From contig CM040117.1 of NCBI GenBank assembly GCA_022559845.1, forward strand, positions 10,192,856 through 10,256,855: a DNA stretch of 64,000 nt, given 5' to 3'. Position numbers and translations under genes: made by a program. The stretch is from Amorphophallus konjac (lineage: Eukaryota; Streptophyta; Magnoliopsida; Alismatales; Araceae). Positions 1 to 12,500 of the stretch are shown one piece after another (the stretch's first letter is position 1; every line of letters begins with the position of its first letter). Below the pieces are notes generated by a model. It had not been told where the DNA came from. It worked only from the letters and a program-made list of their open reading frames with translations, and searched no databases.

Positions 1-91
1 CGTACGAAGTACGGGTACAAATTTGACAGCTTAAAGAAATATATTTATGCTTTCAATTAAAAAATAAATTTTTAAATTTTTAAATAAATAA

Positions 92-448
92 TTAAGATTT
101 ATCAAACCGAGATAGGACGGGTCGAATCACCCGTCCCGTCCCGTCCTAGTCACAATCGATCATTGAGACACAATCGAGATGTTTTATATATTATTTTAAT
201 TTTTATAATAAATTAATTATGTACATCAATTGGTTAAGAGTCTCACGGTTAAGGCTCTGGATTAGAAACTTATTTTTGGCATTTTTTTGGTTTGATTTTT
301 TGAAATAAAAAAACCGTTTAAAATAATGGTAAAGTTGAGTTTTGAACTCAAGGACACCTATTATAGTTTGCCGTCTCAGTACGCAATGATATCAACTTAT
401 ACCGTCCCGTCTTGAGCCGTGACCAATTCGATCGGGACGACAAACCCG
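92..448. mobile_element. hAT-like MITE, copy 1 (357 bp)
   Basis: A short non-autonomous element flanked by an exact 8-bp target-site duplication, ATAAATAA (84-91 and 449-456). The left end (TTAAGATTTATCAAACC) resembles the left ends of the copies at 1612 and 2497, and the right end finishes in GACAAACCCG. The subterminal DNA holds repeated CCCGTCCC / GGGACGG motifs, typical of hAT subterminal repeats. No coding capacity. The 8-bp duplication is the hAT signature; assignment to hAT is by structure only. Confidence 0.6.
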
Positions 449-456
449 ATAAATAA

Positions 457-679
457 TAATATTTTTATAAAAATATCCTCTTTATATATTTATTTGTGAA
501 ACTATCTTTCTTACGTCACACTATTATAAATACCCGCTCTTCCTGTAAATAGTAGCAAAAAAGCTACAACCGAAGCTTGCCATGATCGGGTACGGCTAGA
601 CCCTAACTAAGCTTGGTTAACACTTAACCGGAGATAGTTGAATGTCGTCGCCACCTAGAGAGTCTGCGCCATTCTAACC
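457..679. other. AT-rich spacer
   Basis: No gene is visible. A TATAAATA-like stretch near 524 precedes the gag relic that begins near 680, so this could be remnant LTR or leader DNA of that relic, but no LTR boundary can be set. Confidence 0.3.
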
Positions 680-1015
680 CAAGAATGGCAAGGCATCTAC
701 GATGTTATCATGAGGTCAAACGCGAGCTTGAGGGGAAGGTCTACTATCTGAATAACATCATCCAAAACATCAGGATGAAGGGCATTGTCCGTGAGGACAC
801 CAATTTTTAAGCCCCTTTCTCCGGAGAAATCTTAGAGGCTCCCATCCCTCCAAAACTACAACTGTTTACGTTCACTACGTAACTACGGGCACTAATGATC
901 TCTCCGATCATCTTCACAATTTCGAATTCAAATTATTCTTCCACTAGGTCTTGAAAGTTGTGAAATGTTTGACTTTCACTGTCACCTTTCGGGAGAATGC
1001 TCGATCCTATTTTAA
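680..1015 (+). pseudogene. Ty3/gypsy gag relic
   Basis: The + strand translation, in two frames, gives a stretch resembling the start of plant gypsy Gag: the phrases PFSGEILEAPIPPKLQL and then TGTNDLSDHLHNF match the family pattern (PF-EI--AP-P---RLP / GTTDP-DHL--F). In-frame stops at about 807 and 872 and a shift between the two phrases show it is dead. Only about 110 codons remain. No protease or reverse transcriptase follows. Confidence 0.5.
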
Positions 1016-1019
1016 AAAA

Positions 1020-1260
1020 GAGAGAAATTAATAGACTATAAATGTCATGTTGGATCTTATTTGACGTAGTTTAGTACGTTGTCACACTCGTGATTAAGGA
1101 AATGGGGGGAGGGATCAGAGAGTTTGCAAAACGAATGCAGAGGCTCGTGAACGAGAAAGAAGTGTCACTTGTAAAATTCATATTCTTCGTATTAACGAGA
1201 ACATACAGGCATTTCTCCCTCCAAGTAAATATATGTAAATATTCATGAATAATTTATTAA
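1020..1260. repeat. Dispersed repeat, copy A
   Basis: This stretch (start AGAGAAATTAATAGACTATA, then TCATGTTGGATCTTATTTGA, AACGAGAACATACAGGCATT, end AATAATTTATTAATAG) recurs in longer form at about 18715-19185 and 20765-21235. The type of element is not recognised; it has no coding capacity and no clear terminal repeats. Confidence 0.6.
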
Positions 1261-1603
1261 TAGTATTAGTGGCGGTAAATTTTTTTTTTTTACCGATACG
1301 TTCTAGGTGAAACTACTCTGTACTAGCTAGATTAGTTAGCTACGATTTTAGTGACGTTTTTAGACCTTCTAGAATGTGATATAAAAATATTACTAGTCAA
1401 AAGAAAGAACGTGTAATAAAAATTAAAAAATAAAATCATATTATGTCATAAAAATATATGTGATCAAATTTTGTTAATATTTTAATCACATTAATTTTTA
1501 AAATTTAAAAATAAAATTATATTTTAGAAGTAAAAATAATTGAAGAACGATCGAAGAGAATATGAACTTTATTTTAAAAGTTGATCAACTCAAAAGAATC
1601 GAA
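1261..1603. other. AT-rich DNA, nothing recognised
   Basis: Very AT-rich sequence with a T10-11 run near 1280. No ORF of note and no repeat relationship that I can see. Confidence 0.4.
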
Positions 1604-1611
1604 CCCTTAAG

Positions 1612-2021
1612 TAAGGTTTGACAAATCGATCTGGGACGGTCTGAATTGCCCGTCCCGGATTTGATCGGTCCGTGGGACACAATCGAGACGCTATATATAT
1701 TAAATATTTTATTTTAAATATAAAATATTTAATAGATAAGTTGGTTAAGTGATTCTATTCGTTTTCAGACGATTTGAATTCAAAACATGGCAGTCGTCGT
1801 GTGTTTTGGATTTTTTTTAAGATAGACGTTCGTAAGATTCGAAAGTAACAACACCTCCCGAAGATAGGCGCACAAGTCACTTAACCGTTAAGTTAAGAAT
1901 TTTATTCTATCAATTTATATTATATATATATATATATTACAGGACGGAGCGGAACAATAACATACTGTACCGTCTCAGCAGAAAATTAGGATAGTCGATA
2001 CGATGGAGTTGACAAACCCTG
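1612..2021. mobile_element. hAT-like MITE, copy 2 (410 bp)
   Basis: Left end TAAGGTTTGACAAATCG and right end GTTGACAAACCCTG are imperfect inverted repeats (shared core AGGGTTTGnCAA). Flanking 8-bp duplication CCCTTAAG (1604-1611) versus CTCTTAAG (2022-2029), 7 of 8 matching. Internal CCCGTCCC motifs are shared with copies at 92 and 2497. Contains a (TA)n tract near 1920. No coding capacity. Confidence 0.6.
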
Positions 2022-2029
2022 CTCTTAAG

Positions 2030-2488
2030 TCGACAAACTTTTATCATTGCTGACTTTGAAACAAATTATGATCCATGACGAAGCATCCGACCGTAATGTT
2101 AGCGTGTCTTAATAGACCTGATGATGTGTTTTTGTCTCAAGAGTCCTCCTGACTCTTCACTTGTAGTGGTAGATTATTCTTTGACGATGCTATGTCTTTA
2201 CGAATCAAACAAATATTTAGAAATGTAGATTGAGATTTGAACAATTATTTTTCAATCACTACAAGTCTACAAATATATTTGACATTTTACATCAAGAATA
2301 ATAATTGTAAAAATAATCTTCTTATATGCGATTGTAATATTATTTTTATTAACATTTTTATTATAATATAAAAATATTTTTTATAAATAAATCAAAGTTG
2401 GTCAACTCGAATCAGTCGAATAGACTCAGATTCATTAAAATTATTAAAAATAATATTGAAAGAAATATAGATATTTCCTATAGTTATG
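2030..2488. other. AT-rich spacer between MITE copies
   Basis: No gene or recognisable repeat; an A/T-rich stretch at 2280-2400. Confidence 0.35.
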
Positions 2489-2496
2489 CACCCGAG

Positions 2497-3143
2497 CAAG
2501 GTTTGACGCTCCGGTCCGGGTTGTCCCGACCCACACGTCTTGACCCGACCCAGGCGGTGGGCGGGACGCCCGAGTCGTGAGTCGTGACCATGACGTTTCA
2601 TTATTTTAATATTTTATTATATATATATTATATATAAAGAGTCTTTTTTATTAGATTTTTTGCATGGAAACTATTGTTAAAAGTGAATTTGTAAAAAAAT
2701 CATTCCTAAAAATATATTAGCAGGTATATTACTGTGTAATCTGAATTGTGCAAAAATGTCATATTTATTTGCATGCATATCACTTCTTTTTACCAACAAC
2801 TTACAAGAAAATCACGTTTAAATGTCATTTATACACTATTTGAATTAAATCAGTGATATACGTGTTAATACATTTTTAGGAATGATTTTTTTACAAATTC
2901 ACTTTTAACAATGGTTTCCATGCAAAAAATATTTTTTTATTTTATTATATTATTTTATATATATTATATATATAAAGAGTCTTTTTTATTTTGTTATATT
3001 ATTTTATATATTTTTTATATATAAAGAGTCTTTTTTTAATTTTAATATTTTATGAGATGGATCGAGACGGGACCGACCCGACCCATCTCAGGCCGTGAGA
3101 CCCGTGACCGAGAAATACGAGTCGATCCAGACTACAAATCTTG
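2497..3143. mobile_element. hAT-like MITE, copy 3 (647 bp) with nested insertion
   Basis: Left end CAAGGTTTGACGCTCC and right end ACTACAAATCTTG, flanked by CACCCGAG (2489-2496) and CACCCTAA (3144-3151), 6 of 8 identical. Ends are GC-rich with GGGACGG / CCCGACCC motifs (2500-2580, 3055-3125). It is longer than copies 1 and 2 because a second inverted-repeat element is inserted inside it and a TATATATAAAGAGTCTTTTT block is repeated three times (about 2616, 2960, 3010). Confidence 0.5.
2656..2929. mobile_element. Long-TIR MITE nested in MITE copy 3
   Basis: About 65 bp at 2656-2722 (TTTTTGCATGGAAACTATTG...) is repeated in inverted orientation at 2868-2929 (...CAATGGTTTCCATGCAAAAA) with few mismatches. 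The arms enclose about 145 bp without coding capacity. The long TIRs suggest a Mutator-type MITE; the T-rich flanks make the target duplication unreadable. Confidence 0.6.
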
Positions 3144-3591
3144 CACCCTAAAAACTTATCATTGCAAATGTCTCTAAACAAATCTCAAATCGCCATAAAA
3201 GGGTTTCTGGCGAAGGATTTTATCAGGTTGGCAGATACAAATGTAATTTTGAAATGACGAGGGTCTTATTACTAGAGCCATGTAAAAAATAGCTCCTAAT
3301 TTAAATGTCACCTCACGGTATTGAGCGGCCTCCGCATGTTCCTTGAAAGTTGAAACCTTCTCCAAGTTAGCCCTCGAAGCTCTCACTTCACCACCTTCGT
3401 CCCTTCTCCAACTCCTCTTCTTCTTCTTCCTCCTCCTCCTCCTCCTTCTTCTCCTTCTCCTTCTTCTTCCTGAACACTCTCATCACTCTCCCCCGGCTTC
3501 CCTGTTCTTGCTCGGCGGTTTCCCTTTTCTTGCTCGGCGGCGGCGGCGGAGGCCTCCTCGGCGTGGTTTCTTCTGTTTGGATCGCCCCGGC
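3144..3591 (+). promoter_or_regulatory. 5' flank and probable 5' UTR of the DWNN/RING gene
   Basis: This lies between the last MITE and the start codon at 3592. It holds a strong CTT/CTC pyrimidine tract at about 3400-3475, a common feature of plant 5' UTRs, and a sharp rise in GC from about 3480. A small upstream ATG lies at 3343 in another frame. No confident TATA box is visible; the transcription start is not determined. Confidence 0.4.
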
Positions 3592-6500
3592 ATGTGGATA
3601 TACTATAGGTTCCGACACTCCATCCGGTGGGAGAAGCCGGTCCCCATAACAGGGGGCTCCATCACCGTCGCCGACCTCGAGCGCGCCATCATCGCCGCAA
3701 AGCTGAGCTCCCTGGGCAAGAACAAGAAGGGCCGCCGCCGACTCGCGGAGGTCCGGCTCGTCGTCTACAACGCCGAGACCGGCGAAGGTTCGCCTCCGCA
3801 ACACCCCCCGCTCCGTCTATCGGTTTTTGTTCATGTACATTGTTCGGGATTGTAGTTCTACGTGGTTCTCCGTTATTTCTGAAGAGGATCGGGGTTTGTC
3901 CAAATTTCCTGATCTTGAACACCCATGTTCGATCGTATCATCTTAAACCCTTTGCTATGGCCGATAAAAACCAAATGTACGATCTCTTCTGCGGGTCCCA
4001 TGGTGGAATTCACTGGTTTGGAGTGAAGCCTCTGTTCTTCCCCCTAGTATAACGGAACAGCCAACTTCCCATCTTCACGTTAGTTATAAAGGCATCTGTT
4101 TTGGTTATATTTTGTTGCAATGCCGATATTCTTCGGCACGGGATTCATATTTGTCCTGCCCTGTTCTTGAAAAGTTACAGCTTTGGTATAAGCACAGGAT
4201 GTTTGATCATCTCAGTCTTATTTCTGTCGACGTCTTATTTCTTCCTGTTTGGTTTCAGAATACGGTGGTGATAACGAGGACATTCCTGCTAACACATCTG
4301 TCATTATTCACCTTGTTACACAATGGTAAACATTATCTGTATTATGGCATGAATCAGAAAATGTTTCTCTCTTTTCTTGATGCCTTAGTTGTTATTGTTG
4401 TTGACCTTATATATACATTTCTTACATGTAGGTCAAAGGCTTACCTCGAGAGCAAACGTGCTTCACATTTAAAAGCTCAATTGAGTAGTTGCACAATTGA
4501 AGGAGAGTGCATACGGGATACTACTGTAAGAGCGAGAAGACCTTTCAAGTCAGGTATTTTTTTTCTTTTTCCTTGCGGCTACTAATATTTGGTCTTTGAA
4601 GTTTCGTATAATTTTAATGCTCCTATTTTTTGACATAACATTACCTCTTCTTTCCTTGCATTTCTCTCGATGTGTTATATCTGTTTAGTTTGATGTAGCA
4701 CCGGAATTCCCAGATATATTTTGTTTCAAATGAAGTAAAACATTGAAATCTAAAACTGAAACCAGCCATTTTACAAAGGTTTCCAATTCATTTTTCAGGA
4801 AAAGATTGAGTTAGAAGCTACATTAAAAATTTTCGTACTAGATATACAAAATAGCCACGAATGGCTGTAGATTCAATCAATTTCTGAGCTCATATTTGTT
4901 GGTTCTGTTCATGAAAAGCCATAAACCAGAATCACATTTTCCTTTTAACTGGTTTTAAAATTTGGTGACTCTGGAATTCAAAATCTTCATTATTTTTGAA
5001 TTGTAATGTACTTTGTTATATGACTCCCTAAAAGTCGATTCTATAGCCTGTTTAGTTTGATGCTACACTGGAATTCCCAGATATGTTTTGTTTCAAATGA
5101 AGTAAAACACTGAAATCGAAGACCGAAACCAGCCCTTTTACAAAGGCTTCCAATTCAATTTTCAGGAAAAGATAGCCATAAACTAGAATCAGATTCTCCT
5201 TTAACTGGTTTTAAAATTTGGTGACTCTAGAATTCAAATTTTTCATTATGTTTTAATTGTAATGTACTTTGTAATATGACTCCCCAAAAGTGGATTTTAT
5301 AGCCTGTTTACTTTGATGCTACACTGGAATTCCCATATATGTTTTGTTTCATATGAAGTAAAACACTAAAGGGGTTTTTTGTTTTAAGCCCCTAAATTCT
5401 TTCAAAATTAGAAAAAAAAAACACCGAAATCCACCTATTTAGCCAAAAGCCCCTAAAATCTTCTCTGTTATATGAAAAAGCCCCTACCGTCTCCCACCGT
5501 GAGATAAGGTCTGGTTAGGCTAACCAAACCATGGTCTAGCCTAACTAGGTGAGAGGAAAAGATCATAATACCCCCCATCCCACAAAGAGAGGGAGAGAGA
5601 GAGAGGGCGCCGGAGGGGGAACCCCTCCCTCTCGGCACCGGCAACTCCCCACCCCACAAAGAAAGAGAGAGACATAGAGAGAGAGAGAGAGCATATTTTG
5701 AGCAGAAAGAACCCGGTGTTGCAGTGAAGCTGTTGCAGCACCGCCGTCCTCAATGCCTGCCTGTGTTCCCCTTCCTCTCGACGCCGCCTATTGTTGAGGG
5801 CATCTCCTTCCCTTTCGCCAGGGTTTCCAAAGCCTCTGAGGTTATCATTGGTGGTGTGCGCTGACAAACCAGCTGGTGCCATCTTTGAAGAAATTAAGAG
5901 TGATGGGGAGGCCATCTACGACGGCAGAGGGGGGAGAGAGAGAGAGATTTGGGGGCTTTTGGCTAAATAGATGGATTAAGTGGGGGGGGGGGGGGAGAGA
6001 GATTTTATTAAGGGTTTGAAGATTTTGGGAGCTTTTGACTTAATTTTTTTTTAATCCAGTAAATACCTGTGAAGGCGTGGAGGGGGAGAGTGGTCACCCC
6101 TTGGGAAGGGAGAGGCGCTCAACCCCAGCCGCCCAACAGGAAAATGATGAATATATATAGCAAGAAGATACAACGGATAATGGTAGGGCACCCAACTTTA
6201 TCAAGTCGGTAGGGGCCCTTTACAGAGGTAGGAAGATCAGCCCAAGAGTCCCAAAAGGCAATGGACACCAAGAAGCACCCCACAGCAGCCAACAAATCTG
6301 CCATTTGGTTAGCTTCCCTGAAAACATGATGAATGGAGATATCCAAGGACCTAATGGCATTGGCTACATCATACATAATGAATTGTAGTTTCCATGGACA
6401 AGAAAATCGGCCAGTGACAATTTGCGCCAACACTAGGGAGTCGGTTTCCACAAGAACGGACCGCACCCCATGTTCACGGCAGAGCATAAGACCATGTCGG

Positions 6501-9500
6501 AGGGCCAACGCCTCGGCTTCAAGACTGGAGGATGCGTGAGGAAAGGAAGCAGCAGCAGCCCAGAGGAGGGAGCCAGACGAGTCCCGAAGAACAACTCCCC
6601 CTCCAGCCACACCCGCTCCGCGCTTGAGAGCACCATCAACATTGAGCTTTAATCGCCCCGTGGGAGGCACTGTTGGCAGTTTCGGCGGCCGAAACGTATC
6701 GGTTTCGGCCATAACCGATACGAAAAGGCCCTTAATCACTGTAGCAATCCGAAACTAAAGGGTGGTATCGGTTTCGGGCAAAACTGATACTGGTTTCGGC
6801 CGAAACACGTGAACTTATGGGCTGTCATGCCCCCGAAACCCCACTACCCACAGGTTTCGGCCGAAACCCTCCCCCCTGCTGTCTGCGAGTGTGTTGTCTG
6901 CTACTGCCGCTGCTGTGCTGCTGTCGCTGCCGCCGAGCTGCTGCTGCTGCCGAGCTGTTGCTGTTGTGCTGCGGTTGCTGCCTGCCTGCCTGCGGCTGCT
7001 GCCTGCTGCAGTAGCTGTCCAAACAAGGGTGAAAGGCCGCGTCTGCTGCGAGTCTGCGACTGCTACGCTTGCTGGAGGTGGACAGGCCCGACAGGGAGAG
7101 GCCGAGAGGGAGCCTTCTTGCTGCGCATACCGGGGGCCAACACAACTTCAAGGGTTTGATTGTTTTGTTTGAGGTTAATTTCATTGGGTTTTGTTTGATT
7201 GTTTTGTTGTGTTCTTTTGGTTGGGTTAAAAATTTGGGGTGAGCAAGCCTTGCTTATTAAGTTTCTTTCAAAGGTGATTAAGGGCTTAAGGGTTAATTGC
7301 TAATTAAACCCTAATCAGTTTATAAAAATTGGGGCTTTTGTCTATTTTGATTTGCTTAGGCTCAATTGAAGTTAAATTAAGGTTCATTGAGGATTTTGGG
7401 GTGGGATCATGCGGGTAATTAATTTTTCCTTAGTGTGATTAAGGGTTAATTGCTATTTAAGCCCTAATTAGGTCATAAAAATTGGGACTTTTGTCTAAAT
7501 TGGTTTGCTTAGGCTCAATTGAAGTTAAATTAAGGTTCATTGAGGATTTGGGGTTGGATCATGCGGGTAATTAGTTTTTCCCAAGGGTGATTAAGAGTTA
7601 ATTGCTAATTAAGCCCTAATTAGGTCATAGAAATTGAGGCTTTTGTCTAATTCGAGTTTCTTAGCCACAATTGAAGGTTAATTAAGTTTCATTGATGAAT
7701 GTGTGGTGGGATCATGCTGGGATTATATTTTTATGAAGGGTAATTAGGGCTTAATTAGTAATTAAGACTTAATTAGTTCATAAAAATTGGGCCTTTTGTC
7801 TAATTCGAGTTTCTTAGCCACAATTGAAGGTTAATTAAGTTTCATTGACGAATGTGGGGTAGGATCATGCTGGGATTATATTTTTATGAAGGGTGATTAA
7901 GGGTTATTTGGTAATTAAGCCCTAATTCATTCATAAAATTGGGTCTTTTGTTTTGTACTTACAATTGTTTGTCTTTGACTGTGTAACTTCTTAATGCAGC
8001 ATCATACCTAGACGTCAACCAACACAGGAGCAGCAAGGGCAAGAGGATCCGGGGTGGGCCCACATGTCCTTAGTTGATGCTAAGAGAAGGAAGGTGAAAT
8101 GCAATTACTGTGGTAGGGAGATGTATGGCGGAATTACCAGAGGCAAGCAACATTTGGCAGGGGTACGAGGAGAGGTAAGACAATGCGACCACTGTCCACG
8201 AGAGGTGCGAGAGGAGATGCGCCAGTGCCTTTTGGGGAAAAAGGAGAGGGTGCAACAAAGGGCTGAGGATGAGGAGAAAATTGCTGAGGAGATTTCTGGC
8301 AGAAGGGTTAGGAGGGATGATGATGAGGAAGGTACTGAAGATTCTGATCCGGAGTTGACTGAAGCAAGGGAGCGTGAAGAAGCCGTTCGAAGGAAAGGAA
8401 AGGCACCCATGGGTTCAGGAGGGACCTACTCCAGTACAGCTGCACGACGTCCTGATGTTGCTGCCCTGCCCCCGCAGACGTAGAGAGCAGGCCCCATGGA
8501 CAGTTATCTCCACAGAAGGCCCTAGGCTACACAACCTAAGATCAAAAGTGTATTAAGAGAGGTCAAAAAATTTGCAGAAGTTGCAAGGCATGCATTTAAA
8601 AGCATCTGTAAATGGTTTTTTCATGCAGGTGTCCCTGCACATGTTGCTGAAAGTGAATATTTTCAACCTATGTTGGATGCCATAGCAGATGCTGGCCCTG
8701 GCTTGAAGGCGCCGTCACGTCGGGACATATACGGGCGTGGGCTTGAGGCAGAGGTTCAGGAGCTCCATGACTGGGTTCAAAGCTTCAAGCAAATATGGAT
8801 GGAGAGAGGATGCACTATTATGTGTGATGGTTGGACTGGTACCACGAAAAAGTCCATGATTAACTTTTTGGTGTATTGCATCGAAGGTACAGTATTTGTA
8901 AAATCTGTAGATGCATCAAATTTTGAAAAAATTGCCAATTATTTGTTTCATTTGATGGAAAACGTGGTAGACGAAATTGGTGAAGAAAATATTGTACAAG
9001 TTGTGACTGATAATGAAGCCAGTTATAAGGCTGCAGGGATGAAATTGATGCATAAGCGCAGTGATTTATATTGGCTCCCATGCGCAGCACATTGTCTTGA
9101 TCTCATACTTGAAGACATAGGGAAGGACAAACATGTGAAGAAGACGGTTGAAAGGGCACAAAAGATTACCCAGTATATTTATGGCCATCCTAGGATATTG
9201 AACATGTTTAGGGAGCATGCAAGTGGGGGGCGAGATATCATCCGTGCAGGGCCAACTAGATTTGCTTCAAATTTCATTTCTTTGGAGTCTCTGCATAGGT
9301 ATACTGTTGAACTCAATTATTACTTCTTTATCCTTATAGTTATGATCCGTATTTGATTCAAATTTTATTTCTTTGCACAGGTATAAGAATGAGTTGAAAG
9401 CTTTCATGTACCACAATGCCCTGCGGGAATACATCGGCAAGGGCAATGTTAATGCTCAGATGGATTATTTGGATGTCTGTCAAATCGTGGACGACAACAA

Positions 9501-12500
9501 ATTCTGGGGCAGAGTAACACGATACATGAAAGTAGTCACCCCCCTCGTGAAGGTCCTAAGATTGGTGGATGGCGATGACAAGAATGATATGGGATATCTG
9601 TATGAGGCCATGGATCGTGCGAAATTGGAGTTGCAGGAGTCCCTTCCCAAAGAACATGCAAAGTGGTGGAAGATTATTGACCATAGATGGGACACCACAT
9701 TACACCATGACTTGCATGCAGCTGGTGAGTGATTATTTGTATTCATATATTATTGACCATACATTAACTATATACAAATGCAAGTTATTTTCTGAACCCT
9801 CGATTAATGTACAATGCCAATGCACATGTTGATGCCGAGGTGCTTCAAGGCACTTTAAAAGTCATTGGTCGTTTATCGAGGACACAAGATAAGAGGCTTC
9901 AGGCGGAAGTAGAGGTTGGCCTGTTTGATTTCATGAATAAGAGGTATAGAATTTACTTACGTAGTTATGCTAATCTATTATGTAATTTTTGTAGATGAAC
10001 TCCTATAGAATGAGAAGTGGGACGTATTCTGACTCCCAATTGCAATACGCAGTGGGAAGAGTGAGCCCAGGTATACTTCATCTTTGTGCTTTCTTTGCAA
10101 GTACATCTTCCTTAATTAATTTTTATTTACATCTTATATTTATTTGTTTATGGTTGGTTGGTGTAACAGCTGACTGGTGGATCATGATGAACAATAGAGA
10201 ATTGGGCAGTTCTGCATTGGCTTTCATTGCAATCAGGGTGTTGAGTCAAACCACATCAGCAAGCCAATGTGAAAGAAATTGGAGCACGTTCAGCCTTATA
10301 CACTCAAAGGTTCGCAATCGGCTAAAGACTGATCGGTTAGAGAAATTAGTGTACTGCCACTACAATATGAGGTTGAGAATAAAGAATATGAGGTTGAGAC
10401 AACAGCTGCGAGACAAACGCGTCGCCGAGGATGCCGCCACATAGATTGATGTGGATGCCTTATTTGATTATGATAATCCCTTGCAGTCTTGGGTGGAGAC
10501 ACGAGAGCAGGTTGATGAGCTCGTTTTTGATGTTGATGATAGAAGATGGGCAGAGGGCATACTTGATGAAGATGAGGCAAGGGATCCCGAATTAAGAAGC
10601 AAATCAAAGAGGGCCAGAGATACTCATGCGCACCAGTCTAGGGTGGTTGATGACACTGAGGAGCAGTTCGAGTTTGAGCCAGCTAGACACTCAGATACAG
10701 ATAGCAGGCCAGTCACTCCTAGAATCTCCTTAAGAAGAAGTACATCAGTGCATGGGCAAACTGAGAGGACAAATCCTACTGCTCGAGAGGACCCGGCAAT
10801 TGAGCAGTTGAAGCAGATTTATGTGAGGCACATGCCAAGGGATAAAGGACTCATGTCAAAGATCACTGAAAAATTGGCACCACAAGAGAAAAAAGCATCC
10901 CCGAAGGCTAAAAGGTGACTGGTTTCTTATGGTTCTGATGATGATGATGATGATCATCCCGGAGGTGCTGCAGGTGGTACTAGTGCTGCAGGTGGTACAG
11001 GTGCTGCAGGTGGTACTACTGGATACAGTCAAGGTCAGCAAGGATATGGTTCACTAGGTTACGAAGGTGGCCATCAGGAAGCAGCTATTTATGGGTCGTA
11101 GAATTATGAACCATCATTTCAGTTCCATCCATATCCGACCAGTTCCTCTTCTCCTCCTCAAGATTCCTATGTTGATACTGGATTCGAATCAAGCCAACCA
11201 AACACTCCAAGAAGGATCCAAAGAGGGATGCAGGACTTGGCTACCTCATTGTTTGGTTATAGTGAATATAGACCATACATGCAACCTGGTTATGGGTATC
11301 GACATCAAGGGCCAGACGATGAGGGAGAAGGTTCTTCTAGTAATTATTATCCATATTAGGTAAGAATCAATGAATTTTTGTAACATTCATTTTGTCTAAT
11401 TTGGTTTATTGTACTGCTTGTATTAATGTACAATGGAATATTAGTTTAACTTCCACATGTTCAATGTTTGAAGTTCAATGCGTAGTTGTCTACTTCAAGG
11501 TTATTGCACTAACTTATACAGTCAAATGCATGTGTAATAGTTTTTGTGATTTTAAGTGTTTATTTATATTTTTTATTATTTTTGGAGTGATTTTTTAGAA
11601 TTAATTTTGTTGGGTCCCGCGAGGTGTAAACGGATCTAGAAGGGTTGAATAGTAAAGTCTGTAAACTTGCTATGAAGACTTTGAAGAATGTATAGACTTT
11701 GAAGAATGTATAGACTTTGAAGAATGTATAGACTTGCTGGATGTATAGACTTGTTGGATGTATAGATTTGCTGATGTATATATAGACTTGATGGATGTAT
11801 AGACTTGCTATGAAGATGCATGGAGAATGTATAGATTTTGAAGAATGTATAGACTTGCTGGATGTATAGACTTGCTATGAAGATGCATGGAGAATGTATA
11901 GACTTTGATGAATGTATAGACTTGCTAGATGTATAGACTTGTTGATGTATGGACTTGCTATGAAGATGCATGGAGAATGTATAGACTTTGATGAATGTGT
12001 AGACTTGCTATGAAGATGCATGGAGAATGTATAGACTTGCTGGATGTATAGACTTGCTGATGTATGGACTTGCTATGAAGATGCATGGAGAATGTATAGA
12101 TTTTGATGAATGTATAGACTTGTTGGATGTATAGACTTGCTATGAAGATGCATGGAGAATGTATAGACTTTGAAGAATGTATAGACTTTGATGAATGTAT
12201 AGACTTGCTATGAAGATGCATGGAGAATGGAAAATGTATAGACTTTGAAGAATGTATAGACTTTGATGAATGTATAGACTTGCTATGAAGATGCATGGAG
12301 AATGTATAGACTTGCTATGAAGATGCATGGAGAATGTATAGACTTTGAAGAATGTATAGACTTGATGGATGTATGTATAGACTTGCTGGTGGATGTATAG
12401 ACTTGCTCAGTTATCAGCTAATGGATGTATAGACTTGTTAGCATGCACCGACTTACAGAAGACATTATTTCATCATCAATGCACAAGAATGCACAAGGGG

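Noticed and set aside
3343..3855. 170-codon frame overlapping the first exon of the DWNN/RING gene, with a poly-Leu run
   Set aside because: The Leu run comes from the CTT/CTC tract of the 5' UTR. Only the part after the Met at 3592 resembles a DWNN domain and splices correctly to the next exon.
11636..12328. Long reverse-strand open frames made of repeated MHLHSKSIH-like peptides
   Set aside because: They arise from the minisatellite in the hAT 3' region; the module order shuffles and there is no codon conservation or start context.
11640..12440. CRISPR-like array
   Set aside because: Modules are not regularly spaced by unique spacers, and this is a plant genome; it is a minisatellite.
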